The position numbers and the translations under genes were made by a program. The notes below the pieces were generated by a model. That model was not told the DNA's origin and made no database searches. It saw only the letters and a program-made list of their open reading frames with translations. From Mammaliicoccus lentus (GTDB lineage Bacteria > Bacillota > Bacilli > Staphylococcales > Staphylococcaceae), in assembly GCF_002902755.1 (NCBI RefSeq), contig NZ_PPRS01000003.1, positions 1 through 64,000 on the forward strand: a DNA stretch of 64,000 bases. The letters are read 5' to 3'. Below are positions 55,701 to 63,824 of the stretch, in pieces. The first letter of the stretch is position 1. Every line of letters begins with the position of its first letter.

Positions 55701-55832
55701 CTAGAATATTTTAGAGATAACTCTTCCAACCCAGATAAAAAATCTTGGTATAAGCATTAATATACCTGGTATTTCAAATAAAATATCTGATACCACTTCC
55801 ATAAAAATCGTTCGCTTCTTCATTCTTTGCAT
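55701..55832 (-). CDS. Small hydrophobic peptide, 43 aa
   Basis: ATG 55832 with AAGGAGAG upstream encodes a peptide starting MQRMKKRTIFMEVVSDILFE, then a hydrophobic, Pro-containing helix (IPGILMLIPRFFIWVGRVIS), ending KIF. It has a basic N-terminus and an amphipathic membrane-helix character. The 'IPRxxxWxxR' look resembles small firmicute membrane peptides of unknown role. It is transcribed before the 34-aa peptide in the same direction, 134 nt away. Confidence 0.6.
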   Translation of the reverse strand: MQRMKKRTIFMEVVSDILFEIPGILMLIPRFFIWVGRVISKIF

Positions 55833-55910
55833 TTAACATCTCTCCTTAAAAAATCCTAATTTTTTACAGTTCTTATGTATATTATATACCCATCTTTTTT
55901 AGTCTATATA

Positions 55911-56384
55911 TTAATTGTGTTTAAACTTTTCTAGTCTTAAAAGTCCTTCATCATCTGGTTCTTTAATACCGTCTTTATAATCATATCCATATTTTCTATA
56001 GAAGTGTACGGCAGTGATAGAAGCGGGTATTTCAATGCGCTCAGCTCGTTTAAAGTAAAAATCACTTTCTAATGTTTGAATGATTAACTTTCCTATTCCC
56101 TTACCTTGATAATCTGGTGAAACAAATATTGTAAATAAGCTGCTCTCAGTTTCACTATCCCAGTACGGTCCAATAGCACCTGTTCCAACGATTTTAGATT
56201 CTTCTTCAAAGACATAAAAGTTAGTAAAACTTGCTCTTTCTATAATAGCTTCTGGTGTCATCGTACTAACTACTTTCTCAATTTCTTCAATAGGCTCATC
56301 TTTAACATTCGTTGTTCTAAGTGTATGTATAATTAATTCGCTTATTTCTTCAGCATCTTTTGTTTCAAACATTCTTATGTTCAT
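55911..56384 (-). CDS. GNAT acetyltransferase
   Basis: 157 aa. Motif A is FTIFVSPDYQGKGIGKLIIQTLE with the classic QGKGIG loop, and motif B is ASITAVHFYRKYGY. Small soluble GNAT; the acceptor cannot be told. In the same direction as the nuclease lipoprotein gene but separated from it by a terminator. Confidence 0.88.
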   Translation of the reverse strand: MNIRMFETKDAEEISELIIHTLRTTNVKDEPIEEIEKVVSTMTPEAIIERASFTNFYVFEEESKIVGTGAIGPYWDSETESSLFTIFVSPDYQGKGIGKLIIQTLESDFYFKRAERIEIPASITAVHFYRKYGYDYKDGIKEPDDEGLLRLEKFKHN

Positions 56385-56468
56385 GTTGTCTCACTCCTGC
56401 TCTTTAAAAGTAATATATGACTCTTTTTTATATTAATACTATTTAAGCATATATGAAACGTGGAATAA

Positions 56469-56506
56469 AAAACCTATCAAAGTTTAAAATAACTTTAATA
56501 GGTTTT
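56469..56506 (-). terminator. Terminator after the nuclease gene
   Basis: 16-bp stem (56469-56484 with 56491-56506, one mismatch), 24 nt after the stop at 56530; T-run on the minus side. Confidence 0.75.
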
Positions 56507-56529
56507 CTTTTATTTTTTATAGTTTTATT

Positions 56530-57486
56530 TTAATTTGCTTCACATGCAAAGTTATCTTTGTCTCTATCAAGTTTTGGTAAATATGCTGGATGAGTACTTG
56601 GTACACCGTTTGGATATACTTTTCTTAGTTCAGTACAGTTTTTATAAAATTCTTTACTTTGTGATTGTTGAGTCTCTGGTTGAGAGGCAGGAACATTTGT
56701 CGTTGTATTGTTATTAGAAGTATTTGAATTTGTATTTGCTTCTGTATTATTAGCTTCTTCAAAAGCACTATCTAAACTCCAAATACCTAATTTCTGTTCT
56801 TTAGCTACAGCCTGCGCACTTTCCAATCGATCTAGATAACGTGTGTTAGGAGGATAAACATACGCTACTTTCGCCAAACCTTCTCTAACTAATATTTCGT
56901 TTACCATTTCACCATCAATATATATATAAGCTAAATATCTTTGATACTTGTCTTGTTTCTCACCTACATCAAACTCAACTTCGATTTTGTTAGCGTTCAT
57001 GAGTAACGATTTCGTTCTATCAGAAGCTTCTTGACCAAACGGCTGTTTCCCAATTCTAGGGTGCTTCGTTTCAGGCGTATCTATTAATAAAAATCTAAAC
57101 GATCCTTCTTTACCATTATATATAAACTTAGCAGTATCCCCGTCTACTGTTGATGAAAGTTCCACAGGTATTCTATCAGTCGTACCAGGTGTGAATGTCT
57201 TTTTTTCTTCTTTATTTGAATCTTGCGTAGCATTCTCTACTTCTTTCTTTTCATCCTTTGAATCTTTCTTAGTATAATTAGTTTTCTCTTTTTTATCTGT
57301 TTCTTTTTTCTCAGATTTTTCTTTATGAGCTTTTTCATCTTTCTTTTGTTTGTCATCATTTTGCTTCTTATTCTCTTCGCTTACTTGACTCTTATCATCT
57401 TTATTCACATCATCATCACTACAAGCTCCTATTAAAATAAAAAGCATGAAGATTACAAAACAAAACCATAAACATCCTTTTTTCAT
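56530..57486 (-). CDS. Thermonuclease-like lipoprotein with an Excalibur motif
   Basis: 318 aa. Signal peptide with lipobox LIGAC (Cys22), a Lys/Glu-rich linker (~25-100), a staphylococcal-nuclease domain (~105-245: VDGDTAKF, LLIDTPETKHP, AYIYIDGEMVNEILVREGLA) and a C-terminal Excalibur calcium-binding motif ending DRDKDNFACE. It should be a membrane-anchored, calcium-dependent DNase outside the cell. The catalytic Arg/Glu/Arg set seems kept (FRFLLID, EILV, YLDR region). Likely roles are DNA use or biofilm DNA breakdown. Confidence 0.9.
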   Translation of the reverse strand: MKKGCLWFCFVIFMLFILIGACSDDDVNKDDKSQVSEENKKQNDDKQKKDEKAHKEKSEKKETDKKEKTNYTKKDSKDEKKEVENATQDSNKEEKKTFTPGTTDRIPVELSSTVDGDTAKFIYNGKEGSFRFLLIDTPETKHPRIGKQPFGQEASDRTKSLLMNANKIEVEFDVGEKQDKYQRYLAYIYIDGEMVNEILVREGLAKVAYVYPPNTRYLDRLESAQAVAKEQKLGIWSLDSAFEEANNTEANTNSNTSNNNTTTNVPASQPETQQSQSKEFYKNCTELRKVYPNGVPSTHPAYLPKLDRDKDNFACEAN

Positions 57487-57630
57487 AACTTACTCTCCTA
57501 AAATATATTCATTAAAGTAATAATAACAGATTTTACACTAATTAATAACTATTTTTTTAATTTTCTTTAAATTTAATGATTATTTTTATATAAACCTATC
57601 AAAATCATTATTTGTAGAATATGTATATAA

Positions 57631-57658
57631 AAAGACAGTGGATTTAACCACTGTCTTT
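57631..57658 (-). terminator. Terminator after the VOC gene
   Basis: Perfect 11-bp stem (57631-57641 with 57648-57658), 38 nt after the stop at 57697; TTTTTATA follows on the minus strand. Confidence 0.75.
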
Positions 57659-57696
57659 GAAATAATTTTATTTACCTTTGTTATGGTTTAGATGTA

Positions 57697-58107
57697 CTAG
57701 TTTCCATTACTAACGATTTCGAGTTTAATCCTATCCGGGTCTTCAAAATAAACTGCATAATGATCATTTCCACCTGCGAATGGATGTCTATCCACATATA
57801 AAATTCCAATATCCTGATTAATTAAATCATTAGTGATTTCATCTACCATAGCTTTTGTTTCAACATTAAATGCTAAATGATTCAATCCAATTCTTTTTCG
57901 GTGATACCCATAATCTTTATATTTCTCTTCTACCTCAACAAATACTATATAAGTTTCACCTAATTTAAAACTAAATCCTAAATCCCATTCTTGGTAAAGT
58001 TTATATCCTAATTTATTTAACAACCATTCATAAAATGCTCTAGATTTCTGTATATCTTCTACATATATTTCAATATGATGTAATGAACCATTCATTAGAT
58101 TATTCAC
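57697..58107 (-). CDS. VOC-family (glyoxalase/bleomycin-resistance fold) protein
   Basis: 136 aa of two beta-alpha-beta-beta-beta units. Metal-ligand candidates are His in SLHHIEIYVED, His in GLNHLAFNVE and Glu in DRIKLEIV near the end. The family includes glyoxalase I, fosfomycin thioltransferases and dioxygenases. Starts GTG 58107 or ATG 58095; neither has a good ribosome binding site. It follows the MepB gene by 17 nt. Substrate unknown. Confidence 0.8.
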   Translation of the reverse strand: MNNLMNGSLHHIEIYVEDIQKSRAFYEWLLNKLGYKLYQEWDLGFSFKLGETYIVFVEVEEKYKDYGYHRKRIGLNHLAFNVETKAMVDEITNDLINQDIGILYVDRHPFAGGNDHYAVYFEDPDRIKLEIVSNGN

Positions 58108-58124
58108 ATACTTTCTTTGATAGC

Positions 58125-58619
58125 TTACTTTAAATATAATTCGTAAGCTTCCGTATTATTATACTCCTTTGATAAATCCAAAAAATAAGGTGCTTGCCAT
58201 TTTTGTGTTTTAATTGCTGCTTTATTTAAATTTGTTTCCCAACTTGGATAAATTCGAAATGCCATTTTGCCTTTCTCTTTACCTATTCTTAAAACTCCTT
58301 TATCAGCTAAAAGTTCTTTTGGAAAAATAAATTGACCTTTATTGTCTCCATCTAAAACATTAATAATCAACTTGTCTTTCATTTCATCATAATTGTACGG
58401 CCTATTTTTTTCTAATTCATTTTTCAGCCATAACGTAACAAAATATCCAGCTTTTTTAGGTGTTTTTTTAGCTAATCTACTTTTAAAACTATTATTATTA
58501 ATATTGAAATTAAAAGCCTCATATTCATGATTCCAAACTTCCAACTCAAATTGGTTTATAGAAAAATTAAATTCAGTACTAACCATATCTAATATATCTT
58601 TAGAAACATAAGGTTCCAT
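58125..58619 (-). CDS. MepB-family protein
   Basis: 164 aa matching the MepB family: YFVTLWLKNELEKNRPY, FIFPKELLADKGVL and MAFRIYPSWE. In Staphylococcus aureus mepB sits with mepR and the MATE pump mepA; here neither is present, so this is an orphan copy. Function of MepB is not established. In the same direction as the VOC gene. Confidence 0.82.
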   Translation of the reverse strand: MEPYVSKDILDMVSTEFNFSINQFELEVWNHEYEAFNFNINNNSFKSRLAKKTPKKAGYFVTLWLKNELEKNRPYNYDEMKDKLIINVLDGDNKGQFIFPKELLADKGVLRIGKEKGKMAFRIYPSWETNLNKAAIKTQKWQAPYFLDLSKEYNNTEAYELYLK

Positions 58620-58767
58620 TTTAAAATACCTCTTTCTTAAAGGGATATAATCTTTACAAACTATTATCTACATTTCTATAATACTTTTATATAACACTAT
58701 AATCTAGTATTAATGAAACACTATATGAACTTGAAGGATATTTAATGCTTGCCATAACACCATATAC

Positions 58768-58920
58768 GGCATTATCACATATATAGAACATAATAATAAT
58801 ATTGAAATCATTTCATTAAATAGCTTTCAGGAAAATCATGGTATAGGTACAAAATTACTAAATACAGTCAGCATTAACATTTTGAGTTTTATAGTACAAT
58901 ACTTTCTCAAAGCAAAATAA
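58768..58920 (+). pseudogene. Remnant of a GNAT acetyltransferase gene
   Basis: Open frame of 50 codons without a start codon. It reads GIITYIEHNNNIEIISLNSF, then QENHGIGTKLLNTV, the beta4-alpha3 part with the acetyl-CoA loop QENHGIG. The N-terminal half and the C-terminal motif B are missing; after the loop the frame becomes unrelated (INILSFIVQYFLKAK). This is a decayed copy and explains most of the 650-nt gap before 59268. Confidence 0.6.
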
Positions 58921-58934
58921 TCTAAAGACTTACT

Positions 58935-59084
58935 TCATTCTTCTTTAATTTTATCTTTCTTTATCGCAAAGATTATTAATACTAAAACTGAAACCCACAT
59001 AAACGGGGATACTAAAGCTACAAATATAAAACCTAAAATAATACTTAGCCATACTGAATCAATCGAATATTTACCTATTTTCAT
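58935..59084 (-). CDS. Small membrane protein, 49 aa
   Basis: ATG 59084 after GAGGATTAAT encodes a peptide with one or two hydrophobic stretches (WLSIILGFIFVALVSPFMW and VSVLVLIIFAIKK) and a charged C-terminus KKDKIKEE. The codon pattern and ribosome binding site support translation. No family recognised. It is the only other candidate gene in the gap 58620-59267. Confidence 0.55.
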   Translation of the reverse strand: MKIGKYSIDSVWLSIILGFIFVALVSPFMWVSVLVLIIFAIKKDKIKEE

Positions 59085-59267
59085 ATTAATCCTCATTTCT
59101 AATTGTATTCATATATAATCTCTTATTCATCTATGATGATTATAACTACTATACTTACTTAAACCAAATTATAAAATAAATATAGTTATTTTATAAATAA
59201 TATAGTTATTCAAACTAGTTTTTGATATATTTGTGAGAAACATTAATCAACAGAGAGGTGTAAATAT

Positions 59268-59888
59268 ATGGATAATTGGTTAAGCTTCATCGTAATATCT
59301 TTAATGATCATCATAATACCAGGCCCTGACTTTTTCATTGTATTGAATAACACATTAAAAGGTAATGCGAAAAACGGTATTATGGCTGGTTTGGGTATCT
59401 CAAGTGCACATGTTTTTTATTCAGCACTTGCAGCATTTGGATTAATATTTATTTTAACGACATCTTATTATGTTTTTACAGTTATAAAGATTTTAGGTTC
59501 AATATATATTGCATATCTAGGCATTAAAACAATTTTAAATGCGAAAAAAGCCTTTAATATTAGTACTGATAAAGATGTAAAAACAGATATGAAACTTAGA
59601 TTGTCTTATAAACATGGTTTTATAAGTACTATTTTTAATCCAAAAGCAATTTTATTTTATGTCAGCATTTTACCTCAATTTATAACTAAAGAAGATGGAT
59701 CAATGCAGATTCTAGTACTTTCCTCTTTATTCATATTAACTGTTTTTATTTGGTTCTTCTTATGTAGCTTTTTATTTAACTATATTAGACAAATTTTTAA
59801 TAATGTAAAAATCAAAAGTATGCTAGATTACGCTATTGGTACAGTCTTAATTGGTCTAGCAATAAGTATATTTAGGTTAGAAAAGTAA
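59268..59888 (+). CDS. LysE-family amino acid exporter
   Basis: 206 aa with five to six helices. The family start motif IIIPGPDFFIVLNNTLKGNAKNGIMAG is clear; GxSxG-like GLGISSAHV and NPKAILFYVSILPQF follow. Exports amino acids or analogues. AGAGAGGTG lies before the ATG. Substrate unknown. Confidence 0.88.
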   Translation: MDNWLSFIVISLMIIIIPGPDFFIVLNNTLKGNAKNGIMAGLGISSAHVFYSALAAFGLIFILTTSYYVFTVIKILGSIYIAYLGIKTILNAKKAFNISTDKDVKTDMKLRLSYKHGFISTIFNPKAILFYVSILPQFITKEDGSMQILVLSSLFILTVFIWFFLCSFLFNYIRQIFNNVKIKSMLDYAIGTVLIGLAISIFRLEK

Positions 59889-60043
59889 ATAATAAAACCC
59901 ATGGAATTCAAAAATAACTATACTTATATAAAAGCCAAAGTTCCAATTGATAATTTCTCTCAATTGGACTATAATAACTTGTGGTACTTTTATCTTAGTT
60001 TAGAAGTATGAATTATTAATTATACATATACACGGAGGCGCTT

Positions 60044-61384
60044 ATGTCTGAATCAACTCATTTAAAGAAGAATTTAGGCCTAGGTGATGTCATGGGTATC
60101 GCACTAGGACAAGTTATCGGTTCAGGGATTATGACCATGACTGGCATAGGTATTCAAATGTCTGGTAGCGGTGTGACTTTAGCTTATATAATTTCTTCAT
60201 TACTTGGTATTATTGCGATGTCACCAATTGCTATTTTAGGAGGAACACTCCCTACTACAGGAGGTTTATATAAATATACCAGTCGGTTGTTATCACCAAA
60301 AATTGGTGTGTTTTGGCTATGCATGTTTACATTGATGCAAATTACATTAGCAATGTATGCTATTTCCTTTGCACAATATTTACAAGGCGTTTTACCGGAA
60401 GCACCTATCACACCAATTGCTTTTAGTTTATTAACATTACTATTTATTGTGAATTTAGTTGGTGTAAAAACAGCTTCTATCATTAATAAATGGATGGTTA
60501 TTATTTTAATCCTTTCATTAAGTTGTTTCGTTGTTTTTGGATTACCTAAAGTAGATTATACAGTTTTCCAACCAGAAACAATGTTTCCAGCAGGGTTCAC
60601 AGGCTTCTTTACTGCAATTGGATTGGTAGGTTTTGCAACTGGAGGTGCACAATTCGTTGCGGAATTAGGTGGAGAAATGAAGAATCCTCGACGAGATTTA
60701 CCTATCGTCATTATAGGATCTACAGTACTAATCGGGTTCTTCTATGCTTTAATTGCTGCAGTTGCAGTAGGTGTCTTACCTATTGAACAAGTTGCAGGTC
60801 AGCCTTTAACAGCAGTAGCTAATGAAGTATTACCAAAACCTGTATTTGTTATCTTCATTGTAGGTGGTGCCATGTTTGCTCTAGCAACAACATTAAACGC
60901 AACATTCACTTGGGTAACAAAAAGTTTATATGTAGCCACACAAGATGGCGTCTTACCTAAGAAATTAGGAGCAGTAAACGAAAAATTTGGAACACCACAT
61001 TGGTTACTCACTATTTTCTATATCGTTGGAGCAGTACCAATTTTAACAAACGTATCGCTAAACGTAGTAGCACAACTTGGAACAAGCCTTTCATTAATCG
61101 TATTTATGTTCCCAGTAGTTGCAGCAGGACGATTACCTAAGCTATACCCAGAAGCATACGCTAATGCACCTATCAAACTGCCACCAGCATTACTCAAAAC
61201 TTTAATCGGTATTTCTGTTGTGTTACTACTTGCAGAAACATACCTATTAATCACTGATTTAGAAACACATTATATAATCGGATCAATCGCCTATGTAATT
61301 TTAGCAGCACTATTTGCAGCATTTTCCGATAAAATCACAGGATTCTCTATAAAGAATACGAATATATTAGAGGATGATATATAA
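60044..61384 (+). CDS. APC-superfamily amino acid permease
   Basis: 446 aa with 12 helices. GVMGIALGQVIGSGIMTMTGIG at helix 1 is the unwound substrate site (typical GxGI/V form) and GFATGGAQFVAELGGEMKNPRR is the helix 6 region. The C-terminal half is typical of the family. Imports an amino acid, polyamine or amine. ACGGAGG precedes the ATG. An inverted repeat at 59942-59968 upstream could be a leader hairpin. Confidence 0.88.
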   Translation: MSESTHLKKNLGLGDVMGIALGQVIGSGIMTMTGIGIQMSGSGVTLAYIISSLLGIIAMSPIAILGGTLPTTGGLYKYTSRLLSPKIGVFWLCMFTLMQITLAMYAISFAQYLQGVLPEAPITPIAFSLLTLLFIVNLVGVKTASIINKWMVIILILSLSCFVVFGLPKVDYTVFQPETMFPAGFTGFFTAIGLVGFATGGAQFVAELGGEMKNPRRDLPIVIIGSTVLIGFFYALIAAVAVGVLPIEQVAGQPLTAVANEVLPKPVFVIFIVGGAMFALATTLNATFTWVTKSLYVATQDGVLPKKLGAVNEKFGTPHWLLTIFYIVGAVPILTNVSLNVVAQLGTSLSLIVFMFPVVAAGRLPKLYPEAYANAPIKLPPALLKTLIGISVVLLLAETYLLITDLETHYIIGSIAYVILAALFAAFSDKITGFSIKNTNILEDDI

Positions 61385-61388
61385 AAAT

Positions 61389-61421
61389 AAACACTCCAAA
61401 AGTTAAACTTTTGGAGTGTTT
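61389..61421. terminator. Terminator between convergent genes
   Basis: Perfect 15-bp stem (61389-61403 with 61407-61421) and a 3-nt loop. Confidence 0.8.
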
Positions 61422-61440
61422 TACGTATATTTTAATAAAT

Positions 61441-61641
61441 TCAAAGAACGTTTGCCATAATAATCAAAACCACTCCACAAAATACAGAACCTAATGCAAA
61501 GTAAGTAGTTCCCTTGAAACTTACAGTTTTCTCACCTTTTGTAAAAACTTCATACATCTCATAAGACATAAAATACAAAGCACAAATACCAAGTATTAAA
61601 AAACCAGAACCCAATAAGTATCCGAACACATCTAGAAACAT
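61441..61641 (-). CDS. Small membrane protein, 66 aa
   Basis: Two hydrophobic helices (~4-27 and ~45-66) joined by the charged loop YEMYEVFTKGEKTVSFKG. AAGGAGGG precedes the ATG. No family recognised. Monocistronic, convergent with the permease. Confidence 0.65.
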   Translation of the reverse strand: MFLDVFGYLLGSGFLILGICALYFMSYEMYEVFTKGEKTVSFKGTTYFALGSVFCGVVLIIMANVL

Positions 61642-61755
61642 AATATTCCCTCCTTAAAGGTTTATATTAATGCTACCAAACACCTTGATGTTTTTAAACG
61701 AACATTATTGTCACATTAGGTTTTACTTTAGTTGATATTTAAACTCATATTAACT

Positions 61756-62499
61756 TTATTTATTATAGTGATCATATTTACCTGATTCAATTTCAGATTC
61801 TCTCTCCTCTATTTCTTTGTAAACATCTTCGGCATCGTCACCTTCATAATAACCTTGTTCAATTGCTGTTTTAGTTTGTATTTCAGCAGAAGATAAACCA
61901 CCATTATATTTTTTACGTAAAGCGTCTATATACTCATCTTCAGTCTCAGCTGCATTGATTTCGGCGTTAACATCATCAGGTTCATCATCTTGCATATCTA
62001 AATCTTCTTCTTCGTCCATTTTCTCTTGTTGCTCAGGACTTACACATCCGCCAACTGTACATTGTGTCCCATCAGGCTTTACATACCCCACAACATCACC
62101 GTTACCAGGTGCCTGATACCATGTGTCCCCATCTGCGTCTACCATACCATCTACATTAACCCCGCTTTTTATTTGTTTTGATATTTCTTCTTTAGTTAAT
62201 GCTCTATTTTCTGATTCATTTTCGTTATTTGTTTGTTCACTATTCTCAATATCTTCTTGGCCTTCTGTATTTTCATTTTCTTCAGCAGACTGTTCTTCTT
62301 CTGTATCTGCTTCTGATTCATTAGAAGTATCTTGTTTATTATCCTTTTCCTTATCTTTATCTTTTTTCTCACCTTGCTTTTTATTTTCTTTATCACCTGA
62401 TTGTTTTGTGGTTTCTGATTTAGATGAGGTTTCTTCTTTTTGTCCACATGCCCCTAATACTAATAAACTTGCAAATAATAAAATAAATAATTTTTTCAT
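61756..62499 (-). CDS. Acidic lipoprotein
   Basis: 247 aa. Signal peptide with lipobox VLGAC (Cys18), then a low-complexity Lys/Glu/Asn region (~20-100), then a more structured part with GMVDADGDTWYQAPG and a Cys pair in TQCTVGGCVSP, and an acidic C-terminus. Looks like a staphylococcal surface lipoprotein of unknown function; GDTWYQAP-like stretches occur in several of these. An AGGGGGAA site precedes the ATG. Confidence 0.7.
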   Translation of the reverse strand: MKKLFILLFASLLVLGACGQKEETSSKSETTKQSGDKENKKQGEKKDKDKEKDNKQDTSNESEADTEEEQSAEENENTEGQEDIENSEQTNNENESENRALTKEEISKQIKSGVNVDGMVDADGDTWYQAPGNGDVVGYVKPDGTQCTVGGCVSPEQQEKMDEEEDLDMQDDEPDDVNAEINAAETEDEYIDALRKKYNGGLSSAEIQTKTAIEQGYYEGDDAEDVYKEIEERESEIESGKYDHYNK

Positions 62500-62718
62500 T
62501 ACATATTCCCCCTTACATATATTACCTTCAATAATATATGTTTTATCAGTAAATTAATAGGTGTAATTAAATTATTTAATTTTTTATTGTTATTAATTAT
62601 AAATATTTCAACTATTAATTACACACTAGTTATTTACCAACTTTCTTTTTATAGACTTATGATTAGTCCATAATTTCTATTTAAGATAATATATACTTAA
62701 AGGAATTGAGGTGTAATT

Positions 62719-63312
62719 ATGGATAGTAAACAATTTTTCCAAAAGTTATTAGCTATTTCAAACTCTGGTATTAATTATTCTAAGGACCCATATGACGTAG
62801 AGAGGTTCAATGAAATTTTTGATATAACTCAAGAATTCATAAATTCTCAGAGCAATAACAAGAACTTAACATTAGAAAAGGAAGCTGGTTACCCTACACC
62901 TAAAATTGATGTAAGAGCTTTAATTTTAGATAAAGACAATAAAGTTTTATTAGTAGAAGATCCTAAAACAAAATCTTGGTCGTTACCTGGAGGTTTTGCT
63001 GACGTAGGAACTTCACCAGTAGAAAATGTAGTGAAAGAAGTGATAGAAGAGACTGGTTTATCAGTTTCTGTATCCAATCTTATTGCAGTATATGATACTA
63101 ATAAGTCTAATCCAGAAAATTCATTAGCACACTATTATAAGTTAGTTTATTATTGTAAAAGATTAAGTGGAAACCTAACAACAAGTATAGAAACAAGTTC
63201 GGTACAATATTTTGATATTGATCAATTACCAAAACTATCAACTAAGAGAATTACCGAAAAACAAATAAGAGAATGTTTTAATAATCGTGAGAGTAAGACA
63301 ATTATTGAATAA
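62719..63312 (+). CDS. NUDIX hydrolase with an N-terminal extension
   Basis: 197 aa. Residues ~1-60 form the helical N-terminal domain found in the YjhB-like NUDIX subgroup; the Nudix fold follows. The Nudix box reads GGFADVGTSPVENVVKEVIEETG: the first Glu is Thr and the Arg of REU is Lys, while EExG is kept, so metal-binding may be altered. TTGAGGTG precedes the ATG. Substrate unknown. Confidence 0.82.
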   Translation: MDSKQFFQKLLAISNSGINYSKDPYDVERFNEIFDITQEFINSQSNNKNLTLEKEAGYPTPKIDVRALILDKDNKVLLVEDPKTKSWSLPGGFADVGTSPVENVVKEVIEETGLSVSVSNLIAVYDTNKSNPENSLAHYYKLVYYCKRLSGNLTTSIETSSVQYFDIDQLPKLSTKRITEKQIRECFNNRESKTIIE

Positions 63313-63351
63313 GTTGATAGTTATCACTAGGCTAATAAGTAACAAAATATA

Positions 63352-63380
63352 TAGACAATATATGTAAAATGTGGTAATTT
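63352..63380 (+). promoter_or_regulatory. Promoter of the antisense antitoxin RNA
   Basis: TAGACA (63352-63357), a 17-bp spacer and TAATTT (63375-63380). The same arrangement is kept in the second copy at 63825-63853. Confidence 0.5.
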
Positions 63381-63385
63381 AAATA

Positions 63386-63510
63386 TAGAAAAAGGACGAT
63401 GCACATATATGCATCGCCCTTGTGAGCCCGTTAAAAAGACGGTGGCCTCGTTTTAATAAATTATTGAATAACCATCAAAACCGGTCAAAGTTAGAGATGG
63501 TTATTTTTTA
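63386..63510 (+). ncRNA. Antisense antitoxin RNA of a type I toxin-antitoxin pair
   Basis: Inferred from the promoter at 63352 and a terminator-like hairpin (63468-63476 with 63496-63504) followed by six T. It is fully antisense to the 3' end of the toxin mRNA, an overlap of about 120 nt, as in TxpA/RatA. Confidence 0.6.
63392..63421 (-). terminator. Terminator of the toxin mRNA
   Basis: 12-bp stem (63392-63403 with 63410-63421, one wobble) followed on the minus strand by TTTTTC. Confidence 0.75.
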
Positions 63511-63581
63511 TGGTCTTTTTTACTAATTAATACTAAACCAATGATTGACATGACAATCATCAGTAATTCATAATCAGTCAA
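63501..63581 (-). CDS. Holin-like toxin peptide, 26 aa
   Basis: TTG 63581 with AAAGGTG upstream encodes MTDYELLMIVMSIIGLVLISKKDHKK: a short negative N-terminus, one membrane helix and a basic tail, the pattern of 'putative holin-like toxin' TxpA-type peptides. It is preceded at 2 nt by a 10-codon ORF (63584-63616, MKYGSTPRKV) with its own AAGGGGTG, which may couple translation. An antisense RNA lies opposite its 3' end. A second copy begins at 63972. Confidence 0.7.
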   Translation of the reverse strand: MTDYELLMIVMSIIGLVLISKKDHKK

Positions 63582-63583
63582 TG

Positions 63584-63616
63584 TTACACCTTTCTAGGAG
63601 TCGAACCATATTTCAT
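63584..63616 (-). CDS. Ten-codon leader ORF before the toxin
   Basis: ATG 63616 after AAGGGGTGATGCCT encodes MKYGSTPRKV and stops 2 nt before the toxin start. The toxin ribosome binding site lies inside it. It may control toxin translation rather than make a useful peptide. Confidence 0.35.
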   Translation of the reverse strand: MKYGSTPRKV

Positions 63617-63824
63617 AGGCATCACCCCTTATTTAAAGAGATTAGCCACCATCTATCCAACTTGCTCACATTAATATTTTATCTTCATTACCAAAATTTG
63701 TCTATTTACAAAAAACGCATATATTAGTTTGAATCTACACAAATTTTAAATTTTTTATTTCAACTGAAGTACCAGTCATTAGACCCTAATATACTTTCAT
63801 TATGAAACCCATCTATTATTTTAA

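Noticed and set aside
59942-59968. T-box or terminator between the LysE gene and the permease
   Set aside because: The TCCAATTGA/TCAATTGGA hairpin has no T-run and the sequence lacks the T-box consensus; left as a possible leader hairpin only.
62123-62557. 144-codon plus-strand ORF rich in Ser
   Set aside because: It is antisense to the low-complexity part of the lipoprotein gene and has no ribosome binding site.
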